Source: Thermoanaerobaculia bacterium (GTDB lineage Bacteria; Acidobacteriota; Thermoanaerobaculia; UBA5066). Taken from it: DNA of 10,317 bases. The stretch spans positions 1 through 10,317 of the forward strand of contig JAMQPJ010000030.1 in the NCBI GenBank assembly GCA_023717585.1. Direction: 5' to 3'. Shown here piece by piece: positions 1 through 6,005 of the stretch. Below the pieces are notes generated by a model, which was not told the DNA's origin, ran no database searches, and worked only from the letters and a program-made list of their open reading frames with translations. The position numbers and the translations under genes are program-made. Position 1 is the first letter of the stretch. Every line of letters starts with the position of its first letter.

Positions 1-35
1 AACCCGACTCGTAGAAACCGGCCCCAGGGTGTCAT
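1..35 (-). CDS. 5' end of an unidentified gene leaving the left edge
   Basis: An ATG on the minus strand (CAT at 33-35) is preceded by a perfect AGGAGG (CCTCCT at 42-47 on the plus strand) with a 6-nt gap, an ideal ribosome-binding arrangement. Eleven codons are visible before the edge: MTPWGRFLRVG. The start could lead into a basic/hydrophobic N-terminus, but this is too short to assign a family or tell a signal peptide from a cytosolic start. It lies 78 bp downstream of the PuuD-like gene on the same strand, so it may be co-transcribed with it or use its own promoter (see 73-78). The gene call rests on the start context alone. Confidence 0.5.
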   Translation of the reverse strand, partial: MTPWGRFLRVG

Positions 36-72
36 TCGAAGCCTCCTCACCGTTTCCGACGGATCGGAGGCG

Positions 73-78
73 ATCCTA
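73..78 (-). promoter_or_regulatory. possible -10 hexamer TAGGAT for the left-edge gene
   Basis: On the minus strand the sequence reads GGATAGGATCG. TAGGAT matches four of six bases of the sigma-70 -10 consensus, including the key first T, second A and last T. It lies about 38 nt upstream of the ATG at 35, which would leave a leader of about 30 nt containing the AGGAGG. No good -35 hexamer is visible at the expected distance, so the call is weak. Confidence 0.2.
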
Positions 79-113
79 TCCCCGGAGCCGGCGAATGCCC
101 GCCCGCGGACTCG

Positions 114-872
114 TCAGAACCCCTTGACCGTCGCGGCTTTCTTGTACATCCAGTACGTGAAGCCCCAGCCGAGGAGGACGACGACGGGCAGCGTCCACTC
201 GTAGCTCGCGGCCCACGTCGCGTGCTGGGCGAGCATCGTGAAAACCAGCGGCACGGACATGTACGTGTTGTGCTTGCTCCTGAGTCCCGCCATCCCCGCG
301 AGGGCAGGGTCCGGCTTTTCGCCGTTTTTCGTCGCCGTGATGATCTTCTGCTGCGCCGGCCAGATCCGCATCCAGACGTTCGCGGCCATGAGCGTTCCGA
401 ACATCGTTCCGAGGTGGATCGCTGTGCCGCGGAATCCGAAGCCGCCGAAGCGCGAGAAGAAGAGGACGGCCGCCGTCGCGACGGCGAGCCCGAGCCAGAA
501 GTGGACCTCGGTCTTCGCGATCGCCTTGGCGAGCGGGTCGTAGACCGCGAAGAAGAGGAGCGCGACGAGGACGGCGATGCCGCCCGTGCCCCACGTCTTC
601 ACCGTCGGGTCCTTGAAGTGGAGCCCGGTGTTGTAGTAGACGAGGCCGAGGAGCACGAGTCCCGTGATCCACGTCCACGCGGCACCCCAGCGGAACGCCC
701 AGAGCGCGCGGGGCATCAGCTCGGGGACGACCTTCTTCTTCGTCTCGCCGTCCATCGTCGGGACGAAGTTCGAGTTCACGAAGTTGAAGAACCAGAGGTG
801 GCCGATCCACAGGACACCCGCGACGACGTGCCCCCACCGGAACAGCGACTCGAAAAGGTTCATGCCGTCCAT
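114..872 (-). CDS. PuuD-like membrane protein (urate oxidase N-terminal domain family)
   Basis: Predicted 252-aa inner-membrane protein with about seven hydrophobic segments (roughly residues 10-30, 61-80, 96-115, 123-140, 153-170, 203-220, 226-243). The N-terminal WGHVVAGVLWIGHLWFFNF, the IHLGTMFGTLMAANVW stretch (152-167) and the SKHNTYMSVPLVFTML stretch (199-214) recall the membrane domain of PuuD, a urate hydroxylase. In the characterised protein this domain is fused to a C-terminal cytochrome c. Here the protein ends at KKAATVKGF after the last membrane segment, so the haem c part (a CXXCH motif) is absent. Histidines in or next to membrane segments (H15, H25, H153, H201) could be cofactor ligands. 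The start at 872 is chosen because GGAGG lies 5 nt upstream; a second ATG three codons on (863) is less well placed. It is divergent from the 936 gene. No purine-degradation genes are nearby, so urate as substrate is not supported by context. Confidence 0.85.
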   Translation of the reverse strand: MDGMNLFESLFRWGHVVAGVLWIGHLWFFNFVNSNFVPTMDGETKKKVVPELMPRALWAFRWGAAWTWITGLVLLGLVYYNTGLHFKDPTVKTWGTGGIAVLVALLFFAVYDPLAKAIAKTEVHFWLGLAVATAAVLFFSRFGGFGFRGTAIHLGTMFGTLMAANVWMRIWPAQQKIITATKNGEKPDPALAGMAGLRSKHNTYMSVPLVFTMLAQHATWAASYEWTLPVVVLLGWGFTYWMYKKAATVKGF

Positions 873-898
873 GACGTCCTCCTTCCAGTTGAGACCGG

Positions 899-920
899 AT
901 CTTAGCAACGGTGCTAGACT
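899..920. promoter_or_regulatory. divergent promoter region with two facing extended -10 elements
   Basis: The 63-bp gap between the start codons at 872 (minus) and 936 (plus) contains TGCTAGACT on the plus strand (912-920) and TGCTAAGAT on the minus strand (899-907). Both fit the extended -10 pattern TGnTAnnnT. Their inner halves form a perfect inverted repeat, TAGCA-acgg-TGCTA (903-916). Expected start points are near 892 (minus) and near 927 (plus). No convincing -35 hexamer is seen for either, which is compatible with extended -10 promoters. The dyad could alternatively be a repressor operator controlling both genes. The pattern is read directly from the sequence; promoter activity is inferred. 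Confidence 0.4.
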
Positions 921-935
921 TTCGGCGGCAATCCG

Positions 936-1259
936 ATGAAGTGCTCGCGTTTCGGGCGTTTCGCGATCGTGGCGGCCTTCACGGCCGGCCTGCTGGCCCG
1001 GCCGACTGGCGTCTTCGCGGCGCCGACGCCCACGCCGACTCCCGTCCCCGTGTTCAAGCCGGTCAGGGTGCAGACGGAGAAGCTCGGCGCGACCGGCCTC
1101 GGCACCGCCGCGGCGGCGCCGTTCACGCCGCTCCACGTGAAGACCGACGCCCTGAAAGCCCAGGGGCTCGGCAAAGCAGCCGAGGCGCCCTTCAAGCCGA
1201 TTCACGTCAGGACGGATGCCCTAGGCGCTCAGGGCCTGGGAACCGGAGGAACGAAATGA
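936..1259 (+). CDS. small secreted protein with three 23-residue tandem repeats
   Basis: A 107-aa protein. Residues 1-29 form a signal peptide (basic MKCSRFGR, a hydrophobic stretch from about 9 to 21, likely cleavage after VFA-A). A Pro-Thr linker follows (APTPTPTPVPV, 29-39). The rest of the mature protein is three near-identical units: 40-62, 63-85 and 86-107. The unit pattern is F-(K/T)-P-(V/L/I)-(R/H)-V-(Q/K/R)-T-(E/D)-(K/A)-L-x-A-(T/Q)-GLG, then an Ala/Gly-rich spacer. I do not recognise the family. C3 is followed by SRF and lies before the hydrophobic core, so it is not a lipobox. The stop (1257-1259) overlaps the ATG of the next gene in an ATGA arrangement, so the two are probably translated together. 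No strong Shine-Dalgarno precedes the ATG. Role unknown; it is likely periplasmic or cell-surface. Confidence 0.75.
   Translation: MKCSRFGRFAIVAAFTAGLLARPTGVFAAPTPTPTPVPVFKPVRVQTEKLGATGLGTAAAAPFTPLHVKTDALKAQGLGKAAEAPFKPIHVRTDALGAQGLGTGGTK
1053..1256 (+). repeat. three tandem 69-bp coding repeats (last one 66 bp)
   Basis: Units start at 1053, 1122 and 1191. At protein level the units align without gaps for 20 residues. Units 2 and 3 are closest (for example HVKTDAL against HVRTDAL, and AQGLG in both). Unit 1 diverges more (RVQTEKLGATGLG). The period is an exact multiple of three, so repeat-number change by slippage or recombination would keep the frame. Confidence 0.85.
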
Positions 1260-1738
1260 GAAAGACCCGCTCCCTCGCGTGGCTCGCGATTTCCGGCTTC
1301 ATCGTCGCCGCGCCTCCCGCGCCCGCCGAGGACTTCGAGTTCGAGGTCCCCGTTCAGCTCTCGAAGATCGACCCCGTCTTCACGCAGGGCAAGGTCAGCT
1401 GCCAGGTCCTGGGCATCGACCGGGACGGCGCCGCACGGTCCTCCTCCAAGGACCTGACCTCGATCGCGGGCGCGAGCACGACGTTCGCCCTCGTACAGGG
1501 CGGCTTCAGCGGCACCGTCTCCGTGAAGTTCGACGCGGAGCGCCCGAGACGGCAGCCGACCGACGCCCGCACCTGGAGCTGCGTCCTGTTCCTCGTTGCC
1601 CCGAGCGGAAGCGAGGCGCTGTGCCTGAGCGACCCCGCCACCGGAAGGAGCAAAACGCGACAGCTGCCGGCCCTGCTGAACCTCGACCCGGCGAGCGTCA
1701 AGGGCTGCACGGGGGGAACGCTGCCGGTTCCGAAGTAG
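1256..1738 (+). CDS. exported four-cysteine protein of unknown function
   Basis: A 160-aa protein. The ATG at 1256 is preceded by GGAGG (1245-1249) with a 6-nt gap and overlaps the previous stop as ATGA; this start is much better supported than longer in-frame extensions. Residues 1-24 form a signal peptide (MRKTR, then a hydrophobic core, with likely cleavage after APA before EDFEFE). The mature part is rich in short alternating hydrophobic stretches such as VPVQLSKI, GTVSVKF and CVLFLVAP, suggesting a beta-sandwich. It has four cysteines (C49, C109, C123, C151) that could form two disulfides in the periplasm. No family is recognised. It is co-transcribed with the repeat protein upstream and ends 26 bp before convergent mrp. 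Any functional link to the repeat protein is inferred from the overlap only. Confidence 0.8.
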   Translation: MRKTRSLAWLAISGFIVAAPPAPAEDFEFEVPVQLSKIDPVFTQGKVSCQVLGIDRDGAARSSSKDLTSIAGASTTFALVQGGFSGTVSVKFDAERPRRQPTDARTWSCVLFLVAPSGSEALCLSDPATGRSKTRQLPALLNLDPASVKGCTGGTLPVPK

Positions 1739-1744
1739 GACTCG

Positions 1745-1773
1745 GGCGCCGACGGCCCGCGCCGTCAGGCGCC
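1745..1773. terminator. GC-rich hairpin between convergent genes, likely bidirectional terminator
   Basis: GGCGCC-GACGGC (1745-1756), loop CCGC (1757-1760), GCCGTC (1761-1766), a bulged A (1767), and GGCGCC (1768-1773) form a 12-bp all-but-one G/C stem. It sits exactly where the 1256-1738 gene and mrp meet tail to tail and includes the mrp stop codon. There is no T-run on either side, so it is not a classical intrinsic terminator. It may stall polymerase, protect 3' ends or act with Rho. Confidence 0.5.
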
Positions 1774-2823
1774 GACCGCCTTGGCCACCTGTTCGGCAAG
1801 GCGGAGGAACGCCTTCGAGACCGTCGAATCCGGGTCGGACACCATGATCGGCGTCCCGGCGTCCCCCTGAATGGCGACGCGCGGGTCGATCGGGATCTCG
1901 CCGAGAAACGGGACGCCGAGGAGGTCGGCCGTCTTTTTTCCGCCGCCGTGTTTGAAGATCTCGTCGCGGTTCCCGCACTTCGGGCACTCGTAGTAGCTCA
2001 TGTTCTCGATGATCCCGAGGACGGGCACGTTCACCTTCAGGAACATCGCGAGGCCCTTGCGCGCGTCGATGAGCGCGACGTCCTGCGGCGTCGTGACGAT
2101 GACGGCCCCCGAGAGAGCGACCTTCTGCGTGAGCGTGAGCTGCGCGTCGCCGGTGCCGGGGGGCAGGTCCACGAGAAGGAAGTCCTGTTTGCCCCACGCC
2201 ACGTCGCCGAGGAACTGCTCGACGGCCTTGAAGATCATCGGCCCGCGCCAGATCACGGGCGTGTCGACGTCCATCAGGAAGCCGATGGACATGACGCGCA
2301 CGCCAAACCGCTCGATCGGGAGGATCTTCTCCTCCTCGTTCACGAACGGCTTCGTCGTGATGCCCATCATCATCTGCTGCGACGGGCCGTAGATGTCCGA
2401 GTCCATGAGCCCGACCTCGTAGCCGAGCTTCTTGAGCGCGAGCGCGAGGTTCGCCGACACCGTCGACTTTCCGACGCCGCCCTTGCCCGACGCCACGGCC
2501 ACGACGAAGCGGGTGTCCTTGAGGATGTCCTTGCGCCCGACCGCTCCCGACATGACGGGCGCCTGCGGGGGCGCGGCCTGCACGGAGATCGTGACGGACG
2601 AGACGCCCGGAACGCCTCGCAGCCTCGCGTCGCATTGCTGCTTGATCGCCTCGGCCGCCGCGGGGGCGTCGGACGTCAGCGCGAGCCGGAACGAGACGTT
2701 CCCGCCCCCGATCGCGAGGTCCTTGACGAAGCCGAAAGAGACGATGTCACGCGAGAACCCCGGGTATTTGACCTGCCGGAGCGCGTCGAGGACGGTCTGC
2801 TCATTGAGTGTGGCCGTGGACAA
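1765..2823 (-). CDS. mrp: Mrp/NBP35-family Fe-S cluster carrier ATPase
   Basis: A 352-aa protein of usual length for the bacterial Mrp/ApbC family, which binds and transfers Fe-S clusters to apoproteins in the cytoplasm. Residues 1 to about 85 are a MIP18/DUF59-type domain (VLDALRQVKYPGFSRDIVSF). The P-loop NTPase domain follows: deviant Walker A SGKGGVGKST (112-121), DSDIYGPS (141-148), and DLPPGTGD (219-226). The paired cysteines of CPKCG (C280, C283) are the conserved cluster-bridging ligands of the dimer. The reading frame begins with TTG at 2823. That start is favoured by GGAGG 6 nt upstream, and the N-terminal domain is complete from there. It is convergent with the exported-protein pair and divergent from the glycosyltransferase gene, so it is probably its own transcription unit. 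All key residues are intact and there is no sign of decay. Confidence 0.96.
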   Translation of the reverse strand: MSTATLNEQTVLDALRQVKYPGFSRDIVSFGFVKDLAIGGGNVSFRLALTSDAPAAAEAIKQQCDARLRGVPGVSSVTISVQAAPPQAPVMSGAVGRKDILKDTRFVVAVASGKGGVGKSTVSANLALALKKLGYEVGLMDSDIYGPSQQMMMGITTKPFVNEEEKILPIERFGVRVMSIGFLMDVDTPVIWRGPMIFKAVEQFLGDVAWGKQDFLLVDLPPGTGDAQLTLTQKVALSGAVIVTTPQDVALIDARKGLAMFLKVNVPVLGIIENMSYYECPKCGNRDEIFKHGGGKKTADLLGVPFLGEIPIDPRVAIQGDAGTPIMVSDPDSTVSKAFLRLAEQVAKAVGA

Positions 2824-2829
2824 GGAACC

Positions 2830-2834
2830 CCTCC
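2830..2834 (-). promoter_or_regulatory. Shine-Dalgarno GGAGG that fixes the TTG start of mrp
   Basis: CCTCC on the plus strand at 2830-2834 reads GGAGG on the minus strand, followed by GGTTCC (6 nt) and then TTG. No ATG or GTG with comparable spacing begins the same frame. Confidence 0.6.
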
Positions 2835-2842
2835 CGAGGCGT

Positions 2843-2848
2843 TAGGAT
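2843..2848 (+). promoter_or_regulatory. possible -10 hexamer TAGGAT for the glycosyltransferase gene
   Basis: TAGGAT lies 9 nt upstream of the ATG at 2858 in the short gap divergent from mrp. If it is a -10 element, transcription would start at or just before the ATG. The same bases contain AGGA, which could instead be a poorly spaced ribosome-binding site (10 nt from the ATG). No -35 hexamer is evident. The same hexamer occurs upstream of the left-edge gene (73-78, minus). Confidence 0.25.
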
Positions 2849-2857
2849 CTCACACTG

Positions 2858-4471
2858 ATGTCGGCCGCCGTTTCGCTCCGCAGGGAACGCGCCGTCTTTG
2901 CCGCGGGGGTCTCCGCGATCGTCGTCCTCGCCGCTTCGCTGCGCCTGCCCGGGCTCGCTCCGCCCTCGCTCTATTTCGATGATGTCTGGGTCGCGCTGTT
3001 CGCGCGGGAAGCGTCCCTTGCCGAGCTTCTGGCCATCAAGCCGCACCATCCCGCCGGATTCATGGCTCTGCAGGCGCTGGCGCTCCGTGTCCTTCCCGGA
3101 GCGGAGCTCCCGGTCCAGCTGCTCCCGTTCGCGGCATCTCTCGCCATCATTCCCCTTGGCGCGTGGCTCGTCCGGCGACGGACGGGCGGCGTCTCCGGCG
3201 GCCTCCTCGCCGCGGTGCTCCTCGCGTTGAACCCGACGCTCTCCGACTACTCGGTCCGGGCAAAACCGTACGCGACGGACGCGCTCCTCTCGCTCGTCCT
3301 CGGAGCGGCAACCCTCGCCTGTCTTCGGGAGCCCGAGCCACGGCGTCTCCGGCGTCTTGCCTTCCTCGCTCCGCTCGCCGTCCTGTTTTCCTATCCCGCC
3401 GCTCTCGTCGGAGCCGTCGGCTTCGCGGTCGCTCTTTCCGCGGCTTTCGCCTCGAGCCGGCAACGCGGTCCGCTGATGAGAATCGCCGGAGCGTTCGTCG
3501 CGGCGGAAACCGCGCTCGGGATCGTTCTGGTCTACGGACAGTCCAACCAGTCCCTGCAGAGATTCTGGGAGTATGGATTCGTCCCCCGGGGAAGTCCGTC
3601 CGACGCGCTCGCCTTCGTCGCCTCGCGCACCGCCCTCGTGTTCGTGAGCTCGTTCCCGCGCGACTGGTGGGCGCTCGGCATCCTCGTGCCGCTCGGATTC
3701 GCCCTGCTGCTCTGGCGCCGGGAGACGCGCTCCGCGGCCGCATTCGTCGCGGCGCTGTGGACGGCGCTCTTCGCCGTCTCGGCGATGCGCCTTTACCCGA
3801 TGGACGGCCGAACGACGTCGTTCGCCTATCCGCTCGTCGCTCTCGTCGCGGCTGCCACGATCTCCGCGCAAATGCAGCGCGCGCGCCAGGCGGTCGTCCG
3901 CGAGGGGGTTCTGGCGTTTCTCGCCGCGGCCGTCGTCCTGACCTCCGCCTCGCGTGTCGCATACCCGGCGGGAGACGACGCCCGGCTCGTCCGGACGCTC
4001 GTGGCCGAGTCGGAACCGGGAGACACCGTGCTCATCTATCCTCACGCGAACTGGACCGCGGGCTACTACAGCGGCTGGCCCGTCCGCCTCGTCCCGGTCG
4101 ATTACTACGGGACCCGTTTCGAGGCGCGGCTCCTGCGGGACCGCTCGGTCGTTCTGCGAAGCTTCCCTGGCTACGAGAACCACCCCGAGGTGCTCGATCC
4201 GGCGCTCGAGGAGCTCGTCTCGCGGAAGCCCGACCGCGTGCTCTACGTCGCCATCAACCTCGCCGTGAACCGCACCGCCGCTCACGCCCACATCCTGAAG
4301 TTCTTCGGCGCCTCCGGTTACCGGAGCGTGCGCCTCGCCGTCGCCGAGGAAGGGGAGGTGCTGCGCTTCAGCCGCCAGCCTCCGCTCCCGGATTCCGGAG
4401 CTCCTCCCGGGCTCCCGCAAGGCGGAGAATCTCGGCCCGGACCTGGCTCATCAACGCCCGCCGGTCCTTGA
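2858..4471 (+). CDS. GT-C type integral-membrane glycosyltransferase (GT39/ArnT-like)
   Basis: A 537-aa polytopic membrane protein with about ten or more hydrophobic segments between residues 12 and 365, then a soluble C-terminal domain (about 370-507). Features of GT-C enzymes using polyprenyl-phosphate sugars are present. An acidic pair, D41-D42, follows the first membrane helix (LYFDDVW), where the catalytic Asp lies in the PMT/ArnT group. A YSVRAKPYATD segment (131-141) resembles the conserved R-x-Y loop. The enzyme would transfer a lipid-linked sugar on the periplasmic face; donor and acceptor cannot be told. The C-terminal soluble part contains VLIYPHANWTAGYY (391-404). Residues from about 504 on (QPPLPDSGAPPG and onward) are Pro/Gly-rich low complexity and are encoded entirely within the antisense overlap with plsC. 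That tail is therefore probably a late extension rather than a functional domain. The ATG start at 2858 is preceded by the first hydrophobic helix at the usual distance. Confidence 0.8.
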   Translation: MSAAVSLRRERAVFAAGVSAIVVLAASLRLPGLAPPSLYFDDVWVALFAREASLAELLAIKPHHPAGFMALQALALRVLPGAELPVQLLPFAASLAIIPLGAWLVRRRTGGVSGGLLAAVLLALNPTLSDYSVRAKPYATDALLSLVLGAATLACLREPEPRRLRRLAFLAPLAVLFSYPAALVGAVGFAVALSAAFASSRQRGPLMRIAGAFVAAETALGIVLVYGQSNQSLQRFWEYGFVPRGSPSDALAFVASRTALVFVSSFPRDWWALGILVPLGFALLLWRRETRSAAAFVAALWTALFAVSAMRLYPMDGRTTSFAYPLVALVAAATISAQMQRARQAVVREGVLAFLAAAVVLTSASRVAYPAGDDARLVRTLVAESEPGDTVLIYPHANWTAGYYSGWPVRLVPVDYYGTRFEARLLRDRSVVLRSFPGYENHPEVLDPALEELVSRKPDRVLYVAINLAVNRTAAHAHILKFFGASGYRSVRLAVAEEGEVLRFSRQPPLPDSGAPPGLPQGGESRPGPGSSTPAGP

Positions 4472-5120
4472 CGCCGAGGCCCTCAGTGGGAATCGACTGC
4501 CCGGCACGCACGCACACGGGGCCCCGCCGCACGATCATTCCCTGAGCTCCGAGAACGGCCCGCGCCCCGGAGACGCCCACGGGCACGATCGGCACGCCGG
4601 ACTTCAACGCCGTCAGGAAACCGGACTTCTTGAATGCGCCGAGGCGTCCGTCGCGCGAGCGGGTTCCTTCGGGAAAGATCAGGATGGAGACGCCCTTCGC
4701 GAGACACCGGTCCAGACCGGAAAGAACGTCTCGGGCCTTCTCGGTCCGCTGGCGGTCGACCGGCACGAACCCGGCGAGCCACATCGACCAGCCCATGAAC
4801 GGCACGTAGAACAGAGAGCGTTTCGCCAGGAAGCGCACGTCCTGAGGGATGACGAGGAGGAGAAGGAGAATGTCGATCCCCGACTCGTGGTTCGACATGT
4901 AGATCGCCTGCGGGAGGGCTGCGGCTTCGCTCGCCGTCTCGATCGTGGCCGGGATTCCGGTCAGGAAGAGGATGGACCGCGCCCAGAGGCGGGCCCAGAA
5001 AAGGTAAAGCCGCCCGCGGGGCGGAATCCAGGACGTGAGGATCGCGAGGAGGCCGTAAGCGGTGGCCGTGAGCGCGATGACCGCCCAGCTCCAGACCGAG
5101 ACGACCAGATCGCGGAGCAC
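4368..5120 (-). CDS. plsC: 1-acyl-sn-glycerol-3-phosphate acyltransferase
   Basis: A 250-aa inner-membrane-associated acyltransferase that converts lysophosphatidic acid to phosphatidic acid. All family motifs are present: NHESGID (77-83; the catalytic HX4D is H78 and D83), the glycerol-phosphate binding segment around GWSMWLAGFVPVDR (110-123), FPEGTRSRDG (149-158), and IVPVGVSG (178-185). An N-terminal hydrophobic segment (about 5-30) anchors it. The GTG at 5120 is the only start that keeps this anchor without running into the mlaE gene. It has no Shine-Dalgarno, and a TACACT hexamer lies 7 nt upstream, so the mRNA may be leaderless. Its 3' end overlaps the glycosyltransferase gene by 104 bp on the opposite strand, and it is divergent from the mla operon (48-bp gap). 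A link with Mla phospholipid transport is plausible from context. Confidence 0.95.
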   Translation of the reverse strand: MLRDLVVSVWSWAVIALTATAYGLLAILTSWIPPRGRLYLFWARLWARSILFLTGIPATIETASEAAALPQAIYMSNHESGIDILLLLLVIPQDVRFLAKRSLFYVPFMGWSMWLAGFVPVDRQRTEKARDVLSGLDRCLAKGVSILIFPEGTRSRDGRLGAFKKSGFLTALKSGVPIVPVGVSGARAVLGAQGMIVRRGPVCVRAGQSIPTEGLGVKDRRALMSQVRAEILRLAGAREELRNPGAEAGG

Positions 5121-5127
5121 GAACGAG

Positions 5128-5162
5128 AGTGTACGGGACCGCCGGGGCCTCGCCCTTAGAAT
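5128..5162. promoter_or_regulatory. divergent plsC / mlaE promoter pair with -10 hexamers next to the start codons
   Basis: In the 48-bp gap, TAGAAT on the plus strand (5157-5162, five of six matches to TATAAT) lies 6 nt before the mlaE GTG at 5169. TACACT on the minus strand (5128-5133 in plus coordinates) lies 7 nt before the plsC GTG at 5120. Neither start has a Shine-Dalgarno sequence. With the usual spacing of about 7 nt from -10 to start point, both transcripts would begin at or next to the GTG. No clear -35 hexamers are visible; the middle of the gap is very GC-rich. Confidence 0.35.
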
Positions 5163-5168
5163 GCGCGC

Positions 5169-6005
5169 GTGGCCCGGTTCGACTCGACGACGCAGTACAT
5201 CGCGGTACTCAAGGAGCCGCTCTGGAAATTCGCGCGCCTGAAGCGCTGGTTCCTGAACGTGACCTTCCACCTCGGCGGCGTCGCCGTGATGACGACGCAG
5301 CTCGCCCGCGAAGCGCGAAATCGCTGGGAGACGTCCGAGATCCTCCGCCAGATGGACGCCCTCGGCGTGCAGTCGATCTCCATCACGGGCCTCACCGCCC
5401 TGTTCACGGGGATGGTCCTCGCGCTCCAGACGGCATACGCGCTGGCGCAGTTCGGCGGCAAGCTGTTCGTGGGCCGCGTCGTCGTCCTGTCGATCTGCCG
5501 CGAGCTGGGGCCGACCCTGACCGCCCTCATGGTCGCGGCGCGTGTCGGCTCGGGTATCACGGCCGAGCTCGGAACCATGTCGGTCACCGAGCAGGTCGAC
5601 GCCATGCGGGCGCTCGGCGCTTCGCCGATCCGGAAGCTCGTCCTGCCGCGCGTGGTGGCCGTCACGCTCATGCTCCCGGTCCTCACGCTCCTCGCCGACT
5701 TCATCGGGATGGTGGGCGGGCTGTTCATCGCGGTCGTCGAGGTGAACATCGGCGCCACGTTCTACCTGTCGACCGTCCAGCAGTCCGTGCACGTCAACGA
5801 CGTGCTTCACGGGCTCTTCAAGACTCCCTTTTTCGGGTTCGAGATCGCGATGATCGGCTGCTATAACGGCCTGAACGCCTCCGGGGGAGCGGACGGAGTC
5901 GGGCGCGCGACGACGATCGCGGTTGTCGTAGCCTCCATCGCGGTCCTCATGTCCGACTTCTTTCTCACGAAGCTCTTCCTCGTTCTGCCGCTGGGGTTCC
6001 AGTGA
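5169..6005 (+). CDS. mlaE: MlaE-family phospholipid ABC transporter permease
   Basis: A 278-aa inner-membrane permease of the MlaE/YrbE family, which works with MlaF and MlaD in lipid exchange between the membranes. The family core is clear: ALFTGMVLALQ (77-87), RELGPTLTALMVAARVGSGI (111-130) continuing into TAELGTMSVTEQVDAM (131-146), and the late GCYNGLNASGGADGVGRATT segment (230-249). About five hydrophobic segments are visible, as expected, after an amphipathic N-terminal helix (LWKFARLKRWFLNV). The GTG at 5169 is the only suitable start before the conserved core; an ATG at 5161 is out of frame. The stop overlaps the mlaF start by four bases (GTGA, 6002-6005). It is the first gene of the operon mlaE-mlaF-mlaD-SDR. 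Confidence 0.94.
   Translation: MARFDSTTQYIAVLKEPLWKFARLKRWFLNVTFHLGGVAVMTTQLAREARNRWETSEILRQMDALGVQSISITGLTALFTGMVLALQTAYALAQFGGKLFVGRVVVLSICRELGPTLTALMVAARVGSGITAELGTMSVTEQVDAMRALGASPIRKLVLPRVVAVTLMLPVLTLLADFIGMVGGLFIAVVEVNIGATFYLSTVQQSVHVNDVLHGLFKTPFFGFEIAMIGCYNGLNASGGADGVGRATTIAVVVASIAVLMSDFFLTKLFLVLPLGFQ

Noticed and set aside
873..1205. N-terminal extension of the PuuD-like gene to an upstream ATG near 1205
   Set aside because: The extension has no membrane character, overlaps the divergent repeat protein, and ignores the GGAGG 5 nt before the ATG at 872.
1279..2982. Plus-strand open frame running through the exported protein gene and antisense to mrp
   Set aside because: It crosses a convergent gene boundary and a strong hairpin, and its translation is Arg/Asp-rich with no domains. 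mrp on the other strand is unambiguous.
2801..4420. Very long open frame antisense to the glycosyltransferase gene
   Set aside because: Its translation is almost all Arg, Glu, Gly and Asp with no hydrophobic core or motif. It is a by-product of high third-position G/C in the real gene, which has clear membrane segments and GT-C features.
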